Shown: piece by piece, positions 60,701 to 64,000 of the stretch
How the letters are laid out: the number at the start of each line of letters is the position of its first letter
Position numbering within the stretch: position 1 is the stretch's first letter
Source of the DNA: Letharia columbiana
Lineage: Eukaryota; Ascomycota; Lecanoromycetes; Lecanorales; Parmeliaceae
Direction: 5' to 3'
Length of the DNA stretch: 64,000 bases
NCBI RefSeq assembly: GCF_014066305.1
Contig: NW_023501076.1
Coordinates: forward strand, 362,501 to 426,500
The notes under the pieces: model-generated
What the model saw: only the letters and a program-made list of their open reading frames with translations
What the model was told of the DNA's origin: nothing
The model's database searches: none
Position numbers and translations under genes: made by a program

Positions 60701-60791
60701 CTCTCCTTACCACTCTATACTCATCCATCATTTCATCCTTCTCTTTCGCCGATCACCGAATACGCCTACTTCCCCCAACACACCTTTTACT
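57713..60791. other. long intergenic region
   Basis: About 3.1 kb between the outward-facing DyP and class III chitinase genes. Frames reach at most about 115 residues (minus, 57831-58178) and none carries a recognisable motif or signal peptide. Short repeated agcagcgctag units occur near 58681-58705. Pyrimidine-rich sequence precedes the chitinase ATG (60640-60790), typical of fungal 5' leaders. Confidence 0.45.
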
Positions 60792-62147
60792 ATGTTCTAC
60801 TCTTCAACCCCTATACTTGCGTTGGGCGCTATCAGCCTTCTTGCATCGGCCGGCCATGCAGAAGCTAATCGCCGAGAACCCCAAATACACAACAGCCGCA
60901 GGCAAGCCCCTGCTGGTTTTGTCGAAGTCCCGCTCGCAGAACTGCAAATGCTACAGTCCGAATACAATACCTTTCATGGTTGGATGACAGCTTACCTTTC
61001 GTCAGCCAACTCGACAGATCCCCAGACAGCCCAGCTGAACCAAGATGTTCTAGCCTACGATATGTGGATAAATATCTTCCTCAGCAAATACGCCAACAGT
61101 ACCAATGCTCCAGCAGCCGCACTCACACCTGCGGCCGCAGCTACACCTGCAGCCAGCTCAACAGCCGCAGCTCCATACGCTGTTGTGGCGAATAGTAGTA
61201 CTAATGGCTCGTTCAGCGCTCAGTCCTCAAGCAACCTTGCAGTCTACTACGGCCAATCACCCGCTACCGACCAATTTACCCTGGAGCAAATGTGTCAAGA
61301 CCAAAACGTTGACATAGTTGTCCTTGCTTTCCTCACTACCTTCTTTGGCCCTGCAGGACAACCAGTCATCAATTTTGGGCCAGCCACCGGAGGCACTCCC
61401 ACGCTTGGAGCCCAAAAGATCAACGCTACCGGCCTGTTAGACTGTCCATATCTAGCCAAGAACATCACTACCTGCCAAAGTCTTGGCAAGAAAGTCTTGT
61501 TGAGTCTAGGAGGTGCCGCTGGTGTCACAAATTTCACTAGCGATGCGCAAGCCACCAGCTTCGCGACTGACCTTTGGAACCTCTTCGGTGGCGGAATGAC
61601 CAACTCCGATTTGAGGCCTTTCGGTTCCGTCAAGGTTGACGGCTTTGATGTCGATAACGAAGACCACAGCACAAAATACTACGATACTTTTGTATCATCC
61701 CTCCGCAATACCTACGCGGGTGACAAGAGTAAGCAGTACTACATATCTGGTGCACCGCAGTGTCCTCGCCCCGACGCTTCCATCCCACTAGGTTCAATGC
61801 AGACGATGGATTTCGTCTTCGTCCAGTTCTACAACAACGCCGCCGCTGGTTGCGATATCGGACAGCCTGGCTTCGTGGACTCTTTCAAAGCCTGGTCTGG
61901 TGACTTGAGCGGTAACGGTACCGTGGCCGGGGGAGGACCTAAGTTGTACATTGGCGCGCCAGCCTGTGAAGCCTGTGCTGGCAAAGGGTATTTAGAGCCT
62001 GCCAATATGACAAGTGTTATCAAAAGTGCGATGATGGCAGGCGTTAAAAACTTTGGTGGTGTTATGCTGTGGGATGGCTCTGAAGCGAAGAACAACACCG
62101 GAGCTGAGGGTGACTATCTGCAGGTTGTGAAGTCAGCTTTAGATTAA
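60792..62147 (+). CDS. secreted GH18 chitinase, class III-like
   Basis: A single exon of 451 residues from the ATG at 60792; the frame is open upstream, but this ATG begins the signal peptide (about residues 1-25) and follows a pyrimidine-rich leader. An N-terminal extension and an Ala/Thr/Ser-rich linker (about 104-145) precede the GH18 barrel, which starts NLAVYYGQ. Barrel landmarks are KVLLSLGG (234-241), the catalytic DGFDVDNE (283-290, acid Glu290), YYISGAPQCPRPD, and the class III-type MDFVFVQFYNN. The DxxDxDxE pattern is complete, although the usual DFDIE is DVDNE. It ends GVMLWDGSEA. It should hydrolyse chitin outside the cell during wall remodelling or autolysis. No chitin-binding domain or GPI signal is apparent. 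Confidence 0.9.
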   Translation: MFYSSTPILALGAISLLASAGHAEANRREPQIHNSRRQAPAGFVEVPLAELQMLQSEYNTFHGWMTAYLSSANSTDPQTAQLNQDVLAYDMWINIFLSKYANSTNAPAAALTPAAAATPAASSTAAAPYAVVANSSTNGSFSAQSSSNLAVYYGQSPATDQFTLEQMCQDQNVDIVVLAFLTTFFGPAGQPVINFGPATGGTPTLGAQKINATGLLDCPYLAKNITTCQSLGKKVLLSLGGAAGVTNFTSDAQATSFATDLWNLFGGGMTNSDLRPFGSVKVDGFDVDNEDHSTKYYDTFVSSLRNTYAGDKSKQYYISGAPQCPRPDASIPLGSMQTMDFVFVQFYNNAAAGCDIGQPGFVDSFKAWSGDLSGNGTVAGGGPKLYIGAPACEACAGKGYLEPANMTSVIKSAMMAGVKNFGGVMLWDGSEAKNNTGAEGDYLQVVKSALD

Positions 62148-64000
62148 TGCCATGGTGGGCTTGATGGGAAAACTTAATGTATGGGCGCCCTGGAGGTGTG
62201 CTCAGCCCGGTCTGCAGGATGAGAACGATGGATTTGAATTTATGTATTCTATTTGGCTCTGTGCCGTGAGCATTTCTTGAGAAATATGTTGGGTAAATGC
62301 ACATTGCTATGTTCTTAGCCGGACACAGTATAGTCTACAAATTCCAGTCCAGAGGTACTTGGTTGGGATGGATGAGCAAGGTAAACAAACAGACAAGGTA
62401 GCTTAGCCAGTGAATTAAAGACGAATGTTAATCAACGGTCGTGGCATGCTTCGATGTATGCATAGTGACTTCGGCTTTGATCCGCACTGAAAACTAAACT
62501 CCCCTCCGGAGTGCTTCAGATTCGTTTGAAACATTGTGCTGTAATAGATCAAGGCTTTCACTGCTTAGACTTCTTGGACCCCGTCCACATTGAACACTCT
62601 ACCGTCAAGTACGGCCAGCCTCGTCCTGGACCCGTTACTCCACAATTCTCCATGCCAATAGCACTGTCAAAACCAGACAAACACACTAATATTGCACGCC
62701 AACCTTCGCCGTGCTTGCGGGTAAGGGCTCATTGCTTCCCAAAGAACTTATGTTGTTTGTCCCGAGTCTAGACTGTGGACTAAATGTCGGAGCCTCACCG
62801 TTGAGCCCAGCAACTATGAGCCCTCCCAAACTAACAGCTGAAGGTCTATTCTAGATTATCGGGTAAGGCAGAGCAGAAGCTCCAACAACTGAGCAATCGC
62901 TGGATCGAGAGATTCGCGTTCCCTAGACCGTGATGCCCGCTGCTCCTCCCATTAGGTTCGTATCTGCAATGGCGATCCCGGGACATGGGCACACGGTAAA
63001 TGTCTGAGTCAACTTTGCGAAAGGAGAAGCTAAGAGTCGAATAGCAAATGTTTAGTGTGAAAGTTCCATTGTCCAAATCGTCTGGACCAGAATAGAGGCG
63101 TGACTCTCCCACCGAGAGCCCATAGAAAATGACGTGTAGATGGGGGCCGTGATTCAATTTTCAAGTCGATGAGCACTGTTCTCATCTCTTACCTTTGAAT
63201 GCCTTTGTAACCGATCTCGCGGTCAAACTCTCCATCCGGGTTCGTTGTTTGTCGGACAATTGCCTCGCTTGAGTGTGAGTCACCGGCGATAAAGAGAAGC
63301 ACCCCTCGGAGCTAACTTGGTTGCCAAGAGTCGCCACCAGAATCGTATGGATGTAAGGATTTGATGTCTAAGCAATCTCGAGTATAGGATTGGAGTATAC
63401 GCACAGCATACTTTGTCTTATAGTCTTCTTCAACCATGAAATCTAGCCATAAGTCACTGTTTAGGCTTAGTCGCAATAGACTTCATAACGTTGGGTATAA
63501 CTTGTAGACTTCAAATGCTTTGCTGAGTCTGTTCCCACTTGGCGGAGAGGATGCAAGGCTTAGCGCCAAGACTTTCCGTGACATCAGATTTGGACGTACT
63601 TCTACTTTATGATTGGAGGAGAGCTAGCGCTTATGCGTTAGACTGACCCGGGAGATCGGCAATTCCCGTGAGGCTACTCTATTTGCTTAGTTGTCAATAA
63701 AGGCAAAATTTTCGCTGAAATCATTCCACTTTCTTCCATCGTTCACATATCTTTCATTCAGATTTGAAGCATAGTGAATGTCGTCGCTGTATAAGAGCAG
63801 ATCATTCATCTTCCATCTTTTCAAATCCTAAGCGTGCTATCCACAGACTTACGCGCCTGGCTCCGCTTTGTTTATCACACAAACGCGCGTCTTGTCGAGC
63901 TATAGACATCATCTCCACTGACATCCTGCCAACTTCCCCTCGCGACGTTTCCATCGAGGCACTTTCTCCCTCTGAGACGAACTGTAAAGCTGCCTTGCAA
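62148..64000. other. right edge, no supported gene
   Basis: The first few hundred bases should be the 3' untranslated region of the chitinase gene. A minus-strand frame (62846-63157, 103 residues) reads plausibly (GPHLHVIFYGLSVGESRLYSG), but it starts without an ATG and has no acceptor site to join an upstream exon, so I leave it uncalled. A gene extending past the right edge cannot be excluded. Confidence 0.4.

Noticed and set aside
62846..63157. Minus-strand frame containing GPHLHVIFYGLSVGESRLYSG, possibly an exon
   Set aside because: It opens after a stop without an ATG, and there is no AG acceptor before it that could join the plausible upstream frame (about 63190-63300).

Overview
The window looks like nuclear DNA of a filamentous ascomycete (Pezizomycotina). 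The evidence is short GT-AG introns of about 50-120 bases, fungal-specific families (RTA1, Zn2Cys6, LysM effector, killer-toxin-like GH18 chitinase, rhodopsin/SAT4-like membrane protein, GH12, DyP peroxidase), and a 20 kb AT-rich block with the signature of repeat-induced point mutation (RIP). I cannot name the species; a plant-, litter- or soil-associated lifestyle is inference from the secreted enzymes. All gene models were read by eye from splice signals and frame continuity, with no RNA evidence.

Left arm (1-18160). A minus-strand RTA1-like membrane protein (403-1522) diverges from a Zn2Cys6 transcription factor (2162-3965). Next come an acidic-tailed protein of unknown function (4791-6191, minus), a large multi-LysM secreted protein (6958-9216, minus) and, diverging from it across 1.3 kb, a GH18 chitinase with two hevein-type domains and a killer-toxin-like C-terminus (10503-13391, plus). 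A TLDc-like protein with an N-myristoylation-type start follows (13838-15953, minus), then gene-poor DNA with a broken remnant of an LPxELRxRIYEY-type gene (about 16760-16915).

Centre (about 18165-38150). This is an AT-rich island with almost no CpA or TpG but with CpG kept, which is extreme RIP. I see no intact gene. It holds two copies of a TA-flanked inverted-repeat element of about 600 bp (18815-19441, 22635-23202), a third end of the same element at 38080-38203, a tandem repeat interrupted by the first copy, and a direct duplication of about 2.8 kb (26061-28885 and 29599-32424). From 38150 to about 39230 the sequence degenerates into homopolymer runs. Comparison with the repeat copies indicates that this is faulty sequence rather than biology.

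Right arm (39230-64000). In order: a seven-exon rhodopsin/SAT4-like membrane protein (40351-41885), a secreted beta-rich protein (43592-44266), a DHA1-type MFS transporter (44571-46560, minus), two small secreted proteins of unknown function (48749-49482 minus; 50634-51317 plus), a 494 bp fold-back transposable element with nested inverted repeats and an 11 bp target duplication (53578-54071), a decayed GH12 endoglucanase/xyloglucanase (54291-55516), a six-exon DyP-type peroxidase (55926-57712, minus) and a class III-like GH18 chitinase (60792-62147).

The functional theme is secretion and the cell wall: chitin binding and cleavage (the LysM/chitinase pair and a second chitinase), plant wall polysaccharide (GH12), aromatic oxidation (DyP) and membrane export (RTA1, MFS). 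The strongest leads are the divergent LysM/killer-toxin-like chitinase pair, the nested fold-back element, the RIP-type nonsense change in the GH12 gene, and the proof from repeat alignment that 38150-39230 is corrupted.
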